Origin: Paramagnetospirillum magneticum AMB-1 | Lineage (GTDB): Bacteria; Pseudomonadota; Alphaproteobacteria; Rhodospirillales; Magnetospirillaceae | DNA: 64,000 nt | Assembly (NCBI RefSeq): GCF_000009985.1 | Contig: NC_007626.1 | Span: 1,760,745-1,824,744 of the forward strand | Direction: 5' to 3' | Part shown: piece after piece, positions 16,781 to 24,639 of the stretch | Layout of the letters: every line of letters starts with the position of its first letter | Numbering within the stretch: position 1 is the first letter of the stretch | The notes under the pieces: model-generated | Databases searched by the model: none | What the model was told of the DNA's origin: nothing | What the model saw: the letters and a program-made list of their open reading frames with translations, nothing else | Translations under genes and position numbers: made by a program

Positions 16781-17044
16781 TCAGTGTGTTCCGGGAAGGG
16801 GGGCGCCTGTGACGCGGGAATAAAGGACGTCGGGGCAAATGTCGGCGCCGTTGGGCCAGCAGATGGTTCCCAGTTCGGGATTGACCCGGACCTTGGCGAA
16901 TTCGGCGGGGTCCTTCAGGGGGGCGAAGACCCCCTTGAAGGAGAGCAGGCTGGAGCAATCCACCTCGCCCTCGGCGCCGTCCTGGAAGCGCAGATGAAGC
17001 TTGAACCCGTCAACCGTGGTGACTTGGACAACATCCCGGTGCAT
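16781..17044 (-). CDS. DUF2442 protein in the hyp operon
   Basis: 87 residues (MHRDVVQVTTVDGFKLHLRF) matching the short DUF2442 pattern: an N-terminal strand pair, GAEGEVDCSSLLSFKGVFAPLKD and GTICWPNGADICPDVLY, the last a hallmark of the family. DUF2442 proteins are often encoded beside DUF4160 proteins, as here (three bases apart), and the pair has been suggested to act as a toxin-antitoxin-like module; a role in hydrogenase maturation is not known. Its stop abuts the hypE start, so it is co-transcribed with hyp genes. Confidence 0.85.
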   Translation of the reverse strand: MHRDVVQVTTVDGFKLHLRFQDGAEGEVDCSSLLSFKGVFAPLKDPAEFAKVRVNPELGTICWPNGADICPDVLYSRVTGAPLPGTH

Positions 17045-17047
17045 GGC

Positions 17048-17308
17048 CTACTCCAGAGGTGCGATCTTGTTGAGGGGCAAGTCCTGACGGGCCAGGGCCC
17101 AGTCCTTTTCCAGCTCTTCCTTGTGAGCCATCGCCCATTCTATCACGAGGCCCATGGCTTTGGGCGGCAGGTTCCCCTGGATACAGGCCAGATCGTTGAT
17201 GCGGATCACCGCCTCGCGGTCACCATAACGGACATGGAAGTGGGGCGGCGCATGGTCGTCGTAATACATGGCGATGATCATGCCCAGGAACCGGCTGATC
17301 TCAGGCAT
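17048..17308 (-). CDS. DUF4160 protein in the hyp operon
   Basis: 86 residues starting MPEISRFLGMIIAMYYDDHA. The family signature MYYDDHAPPHFHVRYG is complete, followed by a helical region (AMGLVIEWAMAHKEELEKDW). The start lies inside the last codons of hypD, so translation is coupled. DUF4160 proteins usually travel with DUF2442, the next gene here. Function is unknown; position between hypD and hypE is unusual and shared regulation with the hydrogenase genes follows from the gene overlaps. Confidence 0.87.
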   Translation of the reverse strand: MPEISRFLGMIIAMYYDDHAPPHFHVRYGDREAVIRINDLACIQGNLPPKAMGLVIEWAMAHKEELEKDWALARQDLPLNKIAPLE

Positions 17309-18440
17309 GGCTCGTCTCCAGGTCGCGGAAGCGGCCGTAGGTCCAATGGGCGGCGCAGGCGCCTTCGGCCGAGACCATGCACGAGCCCATGGGGTTCTCG
17401 GGGGTGCACACGGTGCCGAACAGCTTGCAATCGGTGGGCTTCTTGACGCCCCTGAGGATGGCGCCGCATTCGCAGGCCTTGTTGTCGGGCGGGCTGTCCT
17501 GGGGCACGTCCCAGCGGCGCTCGGCGTCCCAGGCGGCATAGGGCTCCTTGAGGCGCAGCGCCGAATAGGGCACCAGTCCGAGGCCCCGCCACTCGAAGGC
17601 GCGCCGAAGCTCGAACATGTCGGCCACCAGGGACTTGGCCTTCTCGTTGCCGTCGCGAGTCACGGCGCGGGCGAACTCGTTCTCCACCTCGAAGCGGCCG
17701 TCGTTGATCTGGCGGACCAGCATGCGCACCGCCTGCATGACGTCCAGCGGCTCGAAGCCGGCGATCACCACCGGGCGCTGGTATTCCTCGGCGAAGTATT
17801 CGTAGGGTCGCGAGCCGATGATGGTTGACACATGGGCCGGGCCGATGAAGGCGTCCAGCTTGACCGTGCCCAGCTCGCGCACTTCCGGGCTGTCGAGAAT
17901 CTGGGTGATGGCCGACGGCGTCAGCACGTGGTTGCAGAACACGCTGAAATTCTTCAGGTCCAGCGCCTGGGCCTGTTTGATGGCCACGGCGGTGGGCGGC
18001 GTGGTGGTCTCGAAGCCGATGGCGAAGAACACCACCTGGCGGTCGGGGTTGGCTTGGGCCAGCTTGATGGCGTCCAGGGTGGAATAGACCATGCGCACGT
18101 CGGCGCCCTCGGCCTTGGCCTTCAGCAGCGACAGGCGCTTCGAGCCCGGCACCCGCAGCATGTCGCCATAGGTGACCAGGGTGACGCCCGGCTGCTTGGC
18201 CAGCCAGATGGCGGCGTCGATGCGGCCGACGGGCAGGACGCAGACCGGGCAGCCCGGCCCGTGGATCATCCGCACATTGGCGGGCAGCAAATCCTCCAGC
18301 CCATAGCGCGAGATGGCATGGGTGTGGCCGCCGCAGAACTCCATGATGTGATAGGTGGAGCCGGGATCGGCCTCGGCCTTGATGGCCTGGGCGATGCTTT
18401 GCGCCACCTCGCCGTCGCGAAATTCGTCGATGTATTTCAC
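17301..18440 (-). CDS. hypD: Hydrogenase maturation protein HypD
   Basis: 379 residues from a GTG start at 18440 that overlaps the hypC stop (GTGA). HypD carries a [4Fe-4S] cluster and, with HypC, is the scaffold on which the Fe(CN)2CO unit is built. Seen in order: FCGGHTHAISRYG, the GPGCPVCVLP redox cysteines, GFETTTPPTA, FIGPAHVSTIIG and the C-terminal cluster cysteines CECGAILRGVKKPTDCKLFG and CTPENPMGSCMVS. Length and motifs are normal. Confidence 0.96.
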   Translation of the reverse strand: MKYIDEFRDGEVAQSIAQAIKAEADPGSTYHIMEFCGGHTHAISRYGLEDLLPANVRMIHGPGCPVCVLPVGRIDAAIWLAKQPGVTLVTYGDMLRVPGSKRLSLLKAKAEGADVRMVYSTLDAIKLAQANPDRQVVFFAIGFETTTPPTAVAIKQAQALDLKNFSVFCNHVLTPSAITQILDSPEVRELGTVKLDAFIGPAHVSTIIGSRPYEYFAEEYQRPVVIAGFEPLDVMQAVRMLVRQINDGRFEVENEFARAVTRDGNEKAKSLVADMFELRRAFEWRGLGLVPYSALRLKEPYAAWDAERRWDVPQDSPPDNKACECGAILRGVKKPTDCKLFGTVCTPENPMGSCMVSAEGACAAHWTYGRFRDLETSHA

Positions 18441-18673
18441 GCCGGCACGTCCTCGGCCAGTTCGCCCATCTCGCGGAACAGCTCGAGGGTGCGGGCCGCC
18501 TCTTCCGGATCGATCACCGACAGGGCGTAGCCCACGTGGACGATGACGTAATCCCCGGGCTTCACGTCGCTGACCAGGGCCAGGGACACCGTCTTGGCGA
18601 CGCCGCCGAGATTGACCTTGGCCGAATCGTCGGGCAACAGCTCGGTGACCAGGGCGGGGAGGGCAAGGCACAT
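18437..18673 (-). CDS. hypC: Hydrogenase maturation chaperone HypC
   Basis: 78 residues beginning MCLALPA; the second-position cysteine, used to hold the Fe(CN)2CO precursor and to contact the large subunit, is present. GAGGAA precedes the ATG at 18673. The small beta-barrel pattern VNLGGVAKTVSLALVSDVKPGDYVIVHVGYAL (split across the fold) is typical. It overlaps hypD by the GTGA junction. A second HypC-like gene (hupF) lies at 22145. Confidence 0.94.
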   Translation of the reverse strand: MCLALPALVTELLPDDSAKVNLGGVAKTVSLALVSDVKPGDYVIVHVGYALSVIDPEEAARTLELFREMGELAEDVPA

Positions 18674-18693
18674 GGTGTTGGTTCCTCTGATAC

Positions 18694-19770
18694 TCAACTC
18701 AACGCGGCGATCCAGGCCTGCCCCAGGGACAGGCCGGCATCGCCCGGCGATACCTTCGCGGCGGTCAATGGCCTGAGCCCCAAGGCCGTCAGCCTGTCCA
18801 CCAGACCGCCGGTCAGCACCTTGTTGAGGAAGCAGCCTCCTCCCAAGGTGACATAGGGCGTGCCGGCGGTGGCGGCCACGTCGCCGATCCACTTGGCCAT
18901 GGCGGCGATCAGGGTGCCGTGGAACAGGTTGGCACCGCGTACCGGGTCGGTGCAATGGGCAAGGCAGGCCAGCAGCGGCAAAAGGTCCAGAACACCGTCC
19001 TGGAGAATCCAGCCGGTGGGCAGCACCTCGGGCGCCGTCACCAGGGCTTCCAGCGCCATGGGGGCCTGACTCTCGAATTCGGCGATGGGATGCAGGCCCA
19101 AAAGGCCGCAGGCGGCGTCGAACAGCCGTCCGGCCGACGACGTCTCGGGGCTGTTGAGCCGCCGGTCCAGCATCTGCCCCAGCATGGCGGCGGCGGGGAT
19201 GTCCTTGAAGCGCTCGGCGATTTCAGGTCCGCGCCCCAGCTTGTGCAGGACGCTGGCCGCCATGCGCCAGGGCTCGCGTGCCGCGCGGTCGCCGCCCGGC
19301 TGAGGCAAAAGGGCCAGATGCCCCAGGCGGCGGTAATGGGCGCCCTCGGCCAGCAGCAATTCCCCCCCCCAGGACTGGTTGCCCGGCCCCAGGCCGAAGC
19401 CGTCGAAGGAGACGCCGATCACCGGGCCTTCGATGCCGTGCTCGGCGGCGATGGCGGCGGCGTGGGCATGGTGGTGCTGGACCGGCACCTGGGGCAGGTC
19501 CAGGGATTGGGCATAGCGGGTACAGTGGAAATCGGGATGCAGGTCGTGGGCGACCCGCACCGGGGTGACGCCCGCTTCGGCCACCAGGGCCTCAACGCAG
19601 GCTTCGAAGGCGGCGATGGCTTCGGGGGTGCCGAGATCGCCGTGATTGGCCGAGATCAGCGCCTCGGCCCCCCTGGTCACGCAGACGGCATTCTTAAGAA
19701 AGGCGCCGACGGCCAGCACCGGCGGCACGGCGCGGGGCAGGGCGACGATCTGGGCGATGGCCGAGGTCAC
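18694..19770 (-). CDS. hypF: Short HypF carbamoyltransferase (C-terminal half only)
   Basis: 358 residues, about half the ~750 of a full HypF. Present: the Kae1-like carbamoyltransferase domain with VAHDLHPDFHCTRYA, QHHHAHAAAIAAEHG, GVSFDGFGLGPGN, GRLFDAACGLLG and LGGGCFLNKVL. Absent: the acylphosphatase domain, the zinc fingers and the YrdC-like domain that convert carbamoyl phosphate to carbamoyl-adenylate. The GTG start at 19770 overlaps the hypB stop, so the short form is the native gene, not a frameshift. Short HypF forms are known in other hydrogenase clusters (for example HypF1 of Cupriavidus necator). The missing steps might be supplied by another HypF in the genome. Confidence 0.9.
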   Translation of the reverse strand: MTSAIAQIVALPRAVPPVLAVGAFLKNAVCVTRGAEALISANHGDLGTPEAIAAFEACVEALVAEAGVTPVRVAHDLHPDFHCTRYAQSLDLPQVPVQHHHAHAAAIAAEHGIEGPVIGVSFDGFGLGPGNQSWGGELLLAEGAHYRRLGHLALLPQPGGDRAAREPWRMAASVLHKLGRGPEIAERFKDIPAAAMLGQMLDRRLNSPETSSAGRLFDAACGLLGLHPIAEFESQAPMALEALVTAPEVLPTGWILQDGVLDLLPLLACLAHCTDPVRGANLFHGTLIAAMAKWIGDVAATAGTPYVTLGGGCFLNKVLTGGLVDRLTALGLRPLTAAKVSPGDAGLSLGQAWIAALS

Positions 19771-20705
19771 TTACCCTCCAGACTCGCCTTGGCGGCGGCC
19801 AGCTTGGCTTCCAGGCGGCGGATGCGCTCCGTCACCATGCGCTTGCGGCCCTCGTTGATCCAGGCCAGCCATTCATCGAAGCCCTCGCCGGTGCGGGCCG
19901 AGAGCTGGAGCACCACGATGTCGGGATTGACGCGGCGGGCAAAGCCGATGCAGCGCTCCACGTCGAAATCGGTATGGGGCAGCAGGTCGGTCTTGTTGAG
20001 GATCATCATGGAGGCGGCATGGAACATGTCGGGATACTTCAGAGGCTTGTCCTCGCCCTCGGTCACCGACAGAATCGCCACCTTGTAGGCCTCGCCCAGG
20101 TCGAAGGCGGCGGGGCAGACCAGATTGCCCACATTCTCGATGAACAGCACCGAATCGTCGGCAACGTTCAGCTTGGCCATGGCGCTTTCCACCATATGGG
20201 CGTCCAGGTGGCAGCCCTTGCCGGTATTGACCTGGATGGCGGGAATTCCGGTGGCGCGGATGCGGTCGGCGTCGAAGCTGGTCTGCTGGTCGCCCTCGAT
20301 CACCGCCAGCGGATAGCGCCCCTTCAAGGCCTCGGCGGTGCGACACAGCAAGGTGGTCTTGCCCGAGCCGGGGCTGGACACCAGGTTCAGGGCAAAGACG
20401 CCATGCTCGGCCAGCCAGGCGCGGTTGCGTCCGGCGAAGTCGTCGTTGTGGGACAGGATGTCCTTCTCGATCTGGACGATGCGCTTCTGGCTCATGCCCG
20501 GCACATGGACGCCGGCGATGCCGCGGCCATAATGGATGTCTTTGTCGGAATCGTGGTCGTGATGATGGTGGTCGTGGCCATGGGGATGGTCATGGCTGTG
20601 ATCGTGGCTATGGCCATGATGGTGCTCATGGTCGTGGTCATGGGAATGGGGGGAATGAGCGTGGCCGTCCACCTTGGCGTCGCCGCAGCCGCAAACCGTG
20701 CACAT
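19767..20705 (-). CDS. hypB: Nickel-insertion GTPase HypB with histidine-rich N-terminus
   Basis: 312 residues. HypB with HypA delivers nickel to the large subunit in a GTP-dependent step. The N-terminus MCTVCGCG is the high-affinity metal motif; residues 15-51 hold 21 histidines, a nickel-storage region; GSGKTT (113-118) is the Walker A loop, and ENVGNLVCPAAFDLGE and NKTDLLPH are the G-domain switch and specificity motifs. The start at 20705 overlaps the hypA stop by one base. The long histidine stretch suggests real nickel buffering in this organism. Confidence 0.96.
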   Translation of the reverse strand: MCTVCGCGDAKVDGHAHSPHSHDHDHEHHHGHSHDHSHDHPHGHDHHHHDHDSDKDIHYGRGIAGVHVPGMSQKRIVQIEKDILSHNDDFAGRNRAWLAEHGVFALNLVSSPGSGKTTLLCRTAEALKGRYPLAVIEGDQQTSFDADRIRATGIPAIQVNTGKGCHLDAHMVESAMAKLNVADDSVLFIENVGNLVCPAAFDLGEAYKVAILSVTEGEDKPLKYPDMFHAASMMILNKTDLLPHTDFDVERCIGFARRVNPDIVVLQLSARTGEGFDEWLAWINEGRKRMVTERIRRLEAKLAAAKASLEGK

Positions 20706-21049
20706 CACTCCACCTCCATTTCCTTGATCCGCATTTCCTCGCCCGTGGTCACCGCCAGCTTGGCGCCACCGCAATCGGGGCAGAGGTCCACCCGCGAGGT
20801 GACATGGACCGATTTCGAGCAATCCATGCACCAGGCGGTGCCGGGAACCCGGATGATTTCCAGTTTGGCGCCCTCGGTCAGCGGATTGCCCCGCGCCACG
20901 GCATCAAAGCAGAATTCCATGCTTTCCGGCACCACGGTGGACAATTCGCCGATCTCCAGCCACACGGTCTTGACCCGGGTGAAGCCGTGCTCGGCCGCCT
21001 GATCCTCCAGGATGCGCACTACGCCTTCGGTCAGGCTCATCTCATGCAT
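20705..21049 (-). CDS. hypA: Nickel-insertion protein HypA
   Basis: 114 residues starting MHEMSL, with the nickel-binding His2. The zinc site is Cys74, Cys77, Cys90 and Cys93 (CMDC and CPDC). The ATG at 21049 lies inside the end of hupK (eight-base overlap), indicating translational coupling. Normal length; works with HypB. Confidence 0.95.
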   Translation of the reverse strand: MHEMSLTEGVVRILEDQAAEHGFTRVKTVWLEIGELSTVVPESMEFCFDAVARGNPLTEGAKLEIIRVPGTAWCMDCSKSVHVTSRVDLCPDCGGAKLAVTTGEEMRIKEMEVE

Positions 21050-22145
21050 GGGGGACAACCTCGATGCGGAAGGGAACGCAGGGGTCGAGACTGGCGGCCA
21101 GCAATGCGGCCCGCCCTTCCGGGTCTGGGCCGGACATTCCCCTCAGCCCCTGGGCCAGGGGGCCGTCAGGATGAAAGTTCCACTCGGTGGGGGCCAGAAT
21201 CCGGTACGCGCTCAACAAACCCTCCCGCAATTCCACCCGATGGGCCAGCAGGCCGCGCGCCGCGTCCACCACCCCCAATCCGCTTCCGTCGTGCCGCGCC
21301 ATGGGCAGGCCGCCGGAATCACCCGACAAATCCTGCACCAAATCCTCCACTTCCCGCAACGCCGACGCCATCTCCATCATTCGGGCGGAGAAACGGGGCA
21401 TCAGGCCATTGCCGTATTGGCTCATCAACAGCCCCATCAGGGGGCGGCGGGACTGGCGGGCCAGCGGCCCGGTCTCGAACACGATTCCCGCACTGTCGGG
21501 GCGGGTGCGGTAGGCGCCGTCGTCGTCGGCGGCGAGCCGTGCGTCCAGATCGGGTGGCCCGGTTTCGGGCATCAGGTTGGGCGGAGCGGCGCCGAACCCT
21601 TCCATGCCCAGGTCCTCGACGCGGGCAAGCAGACGGTCGGCCACCAGATCCCCCCGGCTTGCGGCCTCGCCCAGGCGGTGGACGATGCCGGTCAGGGTTT
21701 CCCGGTCGGGGGCCAGCCTGCCGCCGCCCGGGGCCAGCCAGTCTCCCTCCGGATAGAGCGCCTTGCGAACGGCCATGATCAGCGGGCGGATCGGCTTCAG
21801 GGCCACCAGATCGGGGGCCTCGCCCAGCAATGCCGGCCAGTCGCGCAGGGCGGCGGCGGCGTGCTCGGCGGCCATCTCGATCAGGCAGAGAATGCGTCGG
21901 GCTTTGTGCTGTTCCGGCGCGGCATCGATGCCGACGGCGTTTTCCACGGCCGCCAGCCCGGCCAGCCCCTGGGCCGTACCGCACAGGGAATAGAGGTTGG
22001 GCAGCAGGGCCAGCACCTGATCGGGTCGCCGGCCGGTCAGCCGGTCCGAGGCCTGGACGGGCCGGCTCGATCCGATCTCCACCGTCTCGACGCGATCTTC
22101 GGCGAGATGGAGGGTGATGGACAGGCTGGACTCGAAGGGGAGCAT
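21042..22145 (-). CDS. hupK: HupK/HoxV-like hydrogenase accessory protein
   Basis: 367 residues starting MLPFESSLSITLHLAEDRVE. HupK/HoxV proteins are distant relatives of the large subunit thought to act as an assembly scaffold for the metal centre. The protein keeps the general large-subunit-like fold pattern (LLPNLYSLCGTAQGLAGLAA, where one cysteine remains of the CxxC; DPCVPFRIEVVPH at the C-terminus resembles the DPCxxCxxH motif with the second cysteine lost). These remnants fit a non-catalytic scaffold. It starts at the hupF stop (TGATG) and overlaps hypA. Confidence 0.82.
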   Translation of the reverse strand: MLPFESSLSITLHLAEDRVETVEIGSSRPVQASDRLTGRRPDQVLALLPNLYSLCGTAQGLAGLAAVENAVGIDAAPEQHKARRILCLIEMAAEHAAAALRDWPALLGEAPDLVALKPIRPLIMAVRKALYPEGDWLAPGGGRLAPDRETLTGIVHRLGEAASRGDLVADRLLARVEDLGMEGFGAAPPNLMPETGPPDLDARLAADDDGAYRTRPDSAGIVFETGPLARQSRRPLMGLLMSQYGNGLMPRFSARMMEMASALREVEDLVQDLSGDSGGLPMARHDGSGLGVVDAARGLLAHRVELREGLLSAYRILAPTEWNFHPDGPLAQGLRGMSGPDPEGRAALLAASLDPCVPFRIEVVPHA

Positions 22146-22378
22146 CAGGCCTGACCGGCGGCCAGAACCTCGGTGAGATAGGCCAGGGTCTCGGCGGCCA
22201 TCTCGGGTTCGACCTTCTCGGCGGCGAAGGTGCCGCCGGGGCCGAGAATGACGAAATCGCCCACCACCACCTCGTCGGCCAGCAGCATCAGGCTGGTGGT
22301 GCGCGACTGCCCGAAGGCCTCGACCGTGGCAACGCCGTTGTCGATGGCGGTGATCCGCGACGGCACGGCCATGCACAT
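22145..22378 (-). CDS. hupF: HypC-like chaperone HupF
   Basis: 77 residues starting MCMAVPSRITAIDNGVATVE, a second HypC-family protein distinct from the one at 18437. The N-terminal Met-Cys is present. In rhizobial hup clusters a HypC paralogue at this position (HupF) protects the large subunit during maturation in air, and its place between hupD and hupK here fits. Overlap with hupK by one base. Confidence 0.87.
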   Translation of the reverse strand: MCMAVPSRITAIDNGVATVEAFGQSRTTSLMLLADEVVVGDFVILGPGGTFAAEKVEPEMAAETLAYLTEVLAAGQA

Positions 22379-22380
22379 GG

Positions 22381-22863
22381 TCAGGCGGCCTTCCGGCCGA
22401 CTGCGACGCCGATGGCGGCCAGTTCACCGACGATCCGCTCCACCAGCTCAGGCAGGCGGGCGGCCACGGTGGGCGTGGGCTCCATGGACAGGTCGAAGGA
22501 CAGGGGCTCGACCCCGAACAGCACGATGTTCTTGGGCATCAGGCCATGGAAATTCAAAGCGCCCAGCATGTCGGACAGGCCGACCTGATGGGGCGAGATG
22601 CGGGTCTTGAAGAAGGCGGGAATCTGGTCGCCGGTCAACCGGGTGATGGTCCCCGGCTCCTTCTTCGAGCGCATGCAGTCGGCGATGATCAGGTGATCGG
22701 CCTCGGACACCTGATCCAGGCAATCCATGCCCGAGGTGCCGCCGTCGATGACTTCGACCTCCGCGGGGAGATCGTAAAGCTCTTCCAGCCGGGTGACGGC
22801 GTGAACGCCGATTCCCTCGTCCGAGAGCAGGATGTTGCCGACGCCGAGAACAACGATGCGCAT
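22381..22863 (-). CDS. hupD: Hydrogenase maturation endopeptidase (HupD/HybD/HyaD)
   Basis: 160 residues. This protease removes the C-terminal peptide of the large subunit after nickel insertion. The nickel-sensing ligands Glu16 (SDEGIG), Asp62 (IIADCM) and His92 (SPHQVGLSD) are all in place. GAGGAAG precedes the ATG at 22863. The gene follows hybC after a hairpin terminator (22886-22913), so it starts the maturation segment of the cluster. Its target is probably HybC, cleaved after His553. Confidence 0.94.
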   Translation of the reverse strand: MRIVVLGVGNILLSDEGIGVHAVTRLEELYDLPAEVEVIDGGTSGMDCLDQVSEADHLIIADCMRSKKEPGTITRLTGDQIPAFFKTRISPHQVGLSDMLGALNFHGLMPKNIVLFGVEPLSFDLSMEPTPTVAARLPELVERIVGELAAIGVAVGRKAA

Positions 22864-22877
22864 GGGCTTCCTCGAGA

Positions 22878-22913
22878 CAAAAAGACCCCCTCCCGCCGGG
22901 TGACGGGAGGGGG
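22878..22913 (-). terminator. Terminator/attenuator between hybC and hupD
   Basis: CCCCCTCCCG (22886-22895) and CGGGAGGGGG (22904-22913) form a 10-base-pair stem, followed on the minus strand by TCTTTTTG. It should end or reduce transcription from the structural genes into the maturation genes. Confidence 0.8.
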
Positions 22914-22922
22914 ATTTTACAC

Positions 22923-24626
22923 TTACAGAGCCTTGACCTGCACCACTTCCTTGTTGTCCTCGACCACGTGCACGGCACAGGCCAGGCAGGGGTCGAAGGA
23001 GTGGACGGTGCGCAGCACTTCCAGCGGCAGTTCGGCATCGGCGATGGGGTTGTCCATCAGCGAGGCCTCGTAGGGGCCGATATTGTCGCTGTCGTCACGG
23101 GGACCGGCGTTCCAGGTGGAGGGCACCACGCACTGGTAGTTGGCGATCTTGCCGTCGCGGATCACCGTCCAGTGGGACAGCAGGCCGCGCGGAGCCTCGT
23201 GGAAGCCGTAGCCCATGACCTCGCCCTTGGGGAAGGTGGGCTTGTTGAAGGTCTTGGTGTCGCCCTTGCCGATATTGTCGATCAGGGCCTGCCAGTTCTG
23301 CACCATGACCTCGGCCATCACGCCCGAGCGCACGGCGCGGGCGGCATGGCGGCCGATGGTGGAGTGCAGCGCCGCCAGCGGGATCTTGGAGCCCAGCAGC
23401 GACGAGGCGGTGTCCAGCACCTTGGTGGCGTAGCCGATGGTCGGCTGGTGGCCGGCGGCGACGCCCGCCAGGACGCTGGCCAACGGACCCACCTGGGCGC
23501 GCTTGCCGTAGAAGGTCGGCGCCTTCAGCCAGGAATACTTGCCGTCATCCTGGAAGTCCGTGTAGGCGGGCTTGGTCTCGCCCTTGTAGGGGTGCAGCGG
23601 GCCGGGCTTGGAATATTCGTACCAGGCGTGCTTGACCCCTTCCTCGACGCCGTCGCGCAGGTAAGCGTCGCCGAAGGCGGTGATGGGCTTGTACTGGGCC
23701 AGATCGGCGTTGGGGATGTAGCCGCCGGGAACCAGGAACTGGGTGCCCTTGCTGTCCATGGGGAAGTCGGGGCACGACAGGTAGTTGGTGACGCCGGCGC
23801 CGTACTTGGTCCATTCGGCGTAGAAGGCGCCGATGGCGGCGATGTCCACCAGATAGACCTTGTTGATGAAGTCGGTCAGCGCGTCCATGTGCGGCTTCAA
23901 GGCCAGCAGACGCTCGACCGTCAGCACCGACTGGCTGTCGGTGGCGATGGGGTTGGACACGCCGCCCACCGCCACGTTCTGGATGTGCGGCGACTTGGAG
24001 CCCAGCAGGGTCACGATCTTGTTGGCGTGACGCTGGGCGTCCAGCGCCTGGAGATAGTGGGCCACCGCCAGCAGGTTGACTTCCGGCGACAGCTTCATGG
24101 CCGGATGGCCCCAATAGCCGTTGGTGAACGGACCCAGCTGGCCGCTGCCGACGAAGGTCTTCAGCTTTTCCAGGGTCTGGGTCATGACGTGGCGGCCGTT
24201 CAGCGGCCAGTCGGACAGGCTTTCCGCCAGCTGGGCGGTCTTGACCGGATCGGCCTTCAGCGCGCTGACCACGTCCACCCAGTCGAGCGCCGACAGGTGG
24301 TAGAAGTGCACGATGTGATCATGGATGGCGTGGGCCGAGATGATCATGTTGCGGATGAACTGGGCGTTCACCGGCACTTCCAGATTGAGGGCGTTCTCGA
24401 CGGCGCGGACCGAGGTCATGGCGTGCACGGTGGTGCACACGCCACAGATGCGCTGGGTGATGGCCCAGGCGTCGCGCGGGTCGCGGCCCAGCAGGATCAG
24501 CTCGACGCCGCGCCACATCTGGCCCGACGACCAAGCCTTGGTGACCTTGCCGCCGTCGACCTCGACGTCGATGCGCAGATGGCCTTCAATCCGGGTGATG
24601 GGATCGATGGTGATTCTCTTGGACAC
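22923..24626 (-). CDS. hybC: [NiFe] hydrogenase large subunit (HybC/HyaB type)
   Basis: 567 residues; carries the Ni-Fe(CN)2CO site of a membrane-bound uptake-type hydrogenase. The N-terminal metal ligands are Cys61 and Cys64 in RICGVCTTVH, the C-terminal ones Cys547 and Cys550 in DPCLACAVH; the tail after His553 (14 residues) is the maturation peptide. The start is a GTG with GGAGA upstream. Gene order small subunit, FeS protein, NrfD-type membrane protein, large subunit, protease is that of the E. coli hyb (Hyd-2) operon, so group 1c-like is the best label. Periplasmic location follows from export with the Tat signal on HybO. Confidence 0.95.
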   Translation of the reverse strand: MSKRITIDPITRIEGHLRIDVEVDGGKVTKAWSSGQMWRGVELILLGRDPRDAWAITQRICGVCTTVHAMTSVRAVENALNLEVPVNAQFIRNMIISAHAIHDHIVHFYHLSALDWVDVVSALKADPVKTAQLAESLSDWPLNGRHVMTQTLEKLKTFVGSGQLGPFTNGYWGHPAMKLSPEVNLLAVAHYLQALDAQRHANKIVTLLGSKSPHIQNVAVGGVSNPIATDSQSVLTVERLLALKPHMDALTDFINKVYLVDIAAIGAFYAEWTKYGAGVTNYLSCPDFPMDSKGTQFLVPGGYIPNADLAQYKPITAFGDAYLRDGVEEGVKHAWYEYSKPGPLHPYKGETKPAYTDFQDDGKYSWLKAPTFYGKRAQVGPLASVLAGVAAGHQPTIGYATKVLDTASSLLGSKIPLAALHSTIGRHAARAVRSGVMAEVMVQNWQALIDNIGKGDTKTFNKPTFPKGEVMGYGFHEAPRGLLSHWTVIRDGKIANYQCVVPSTWNAGPRDDSDNIGPYEASLMDNPIADAELPLEVLRTVHSFDPCLACAVHVVEDNKEVVQVKAL

Positions 24627-24639
24627 TGCTCAGGTCTCC

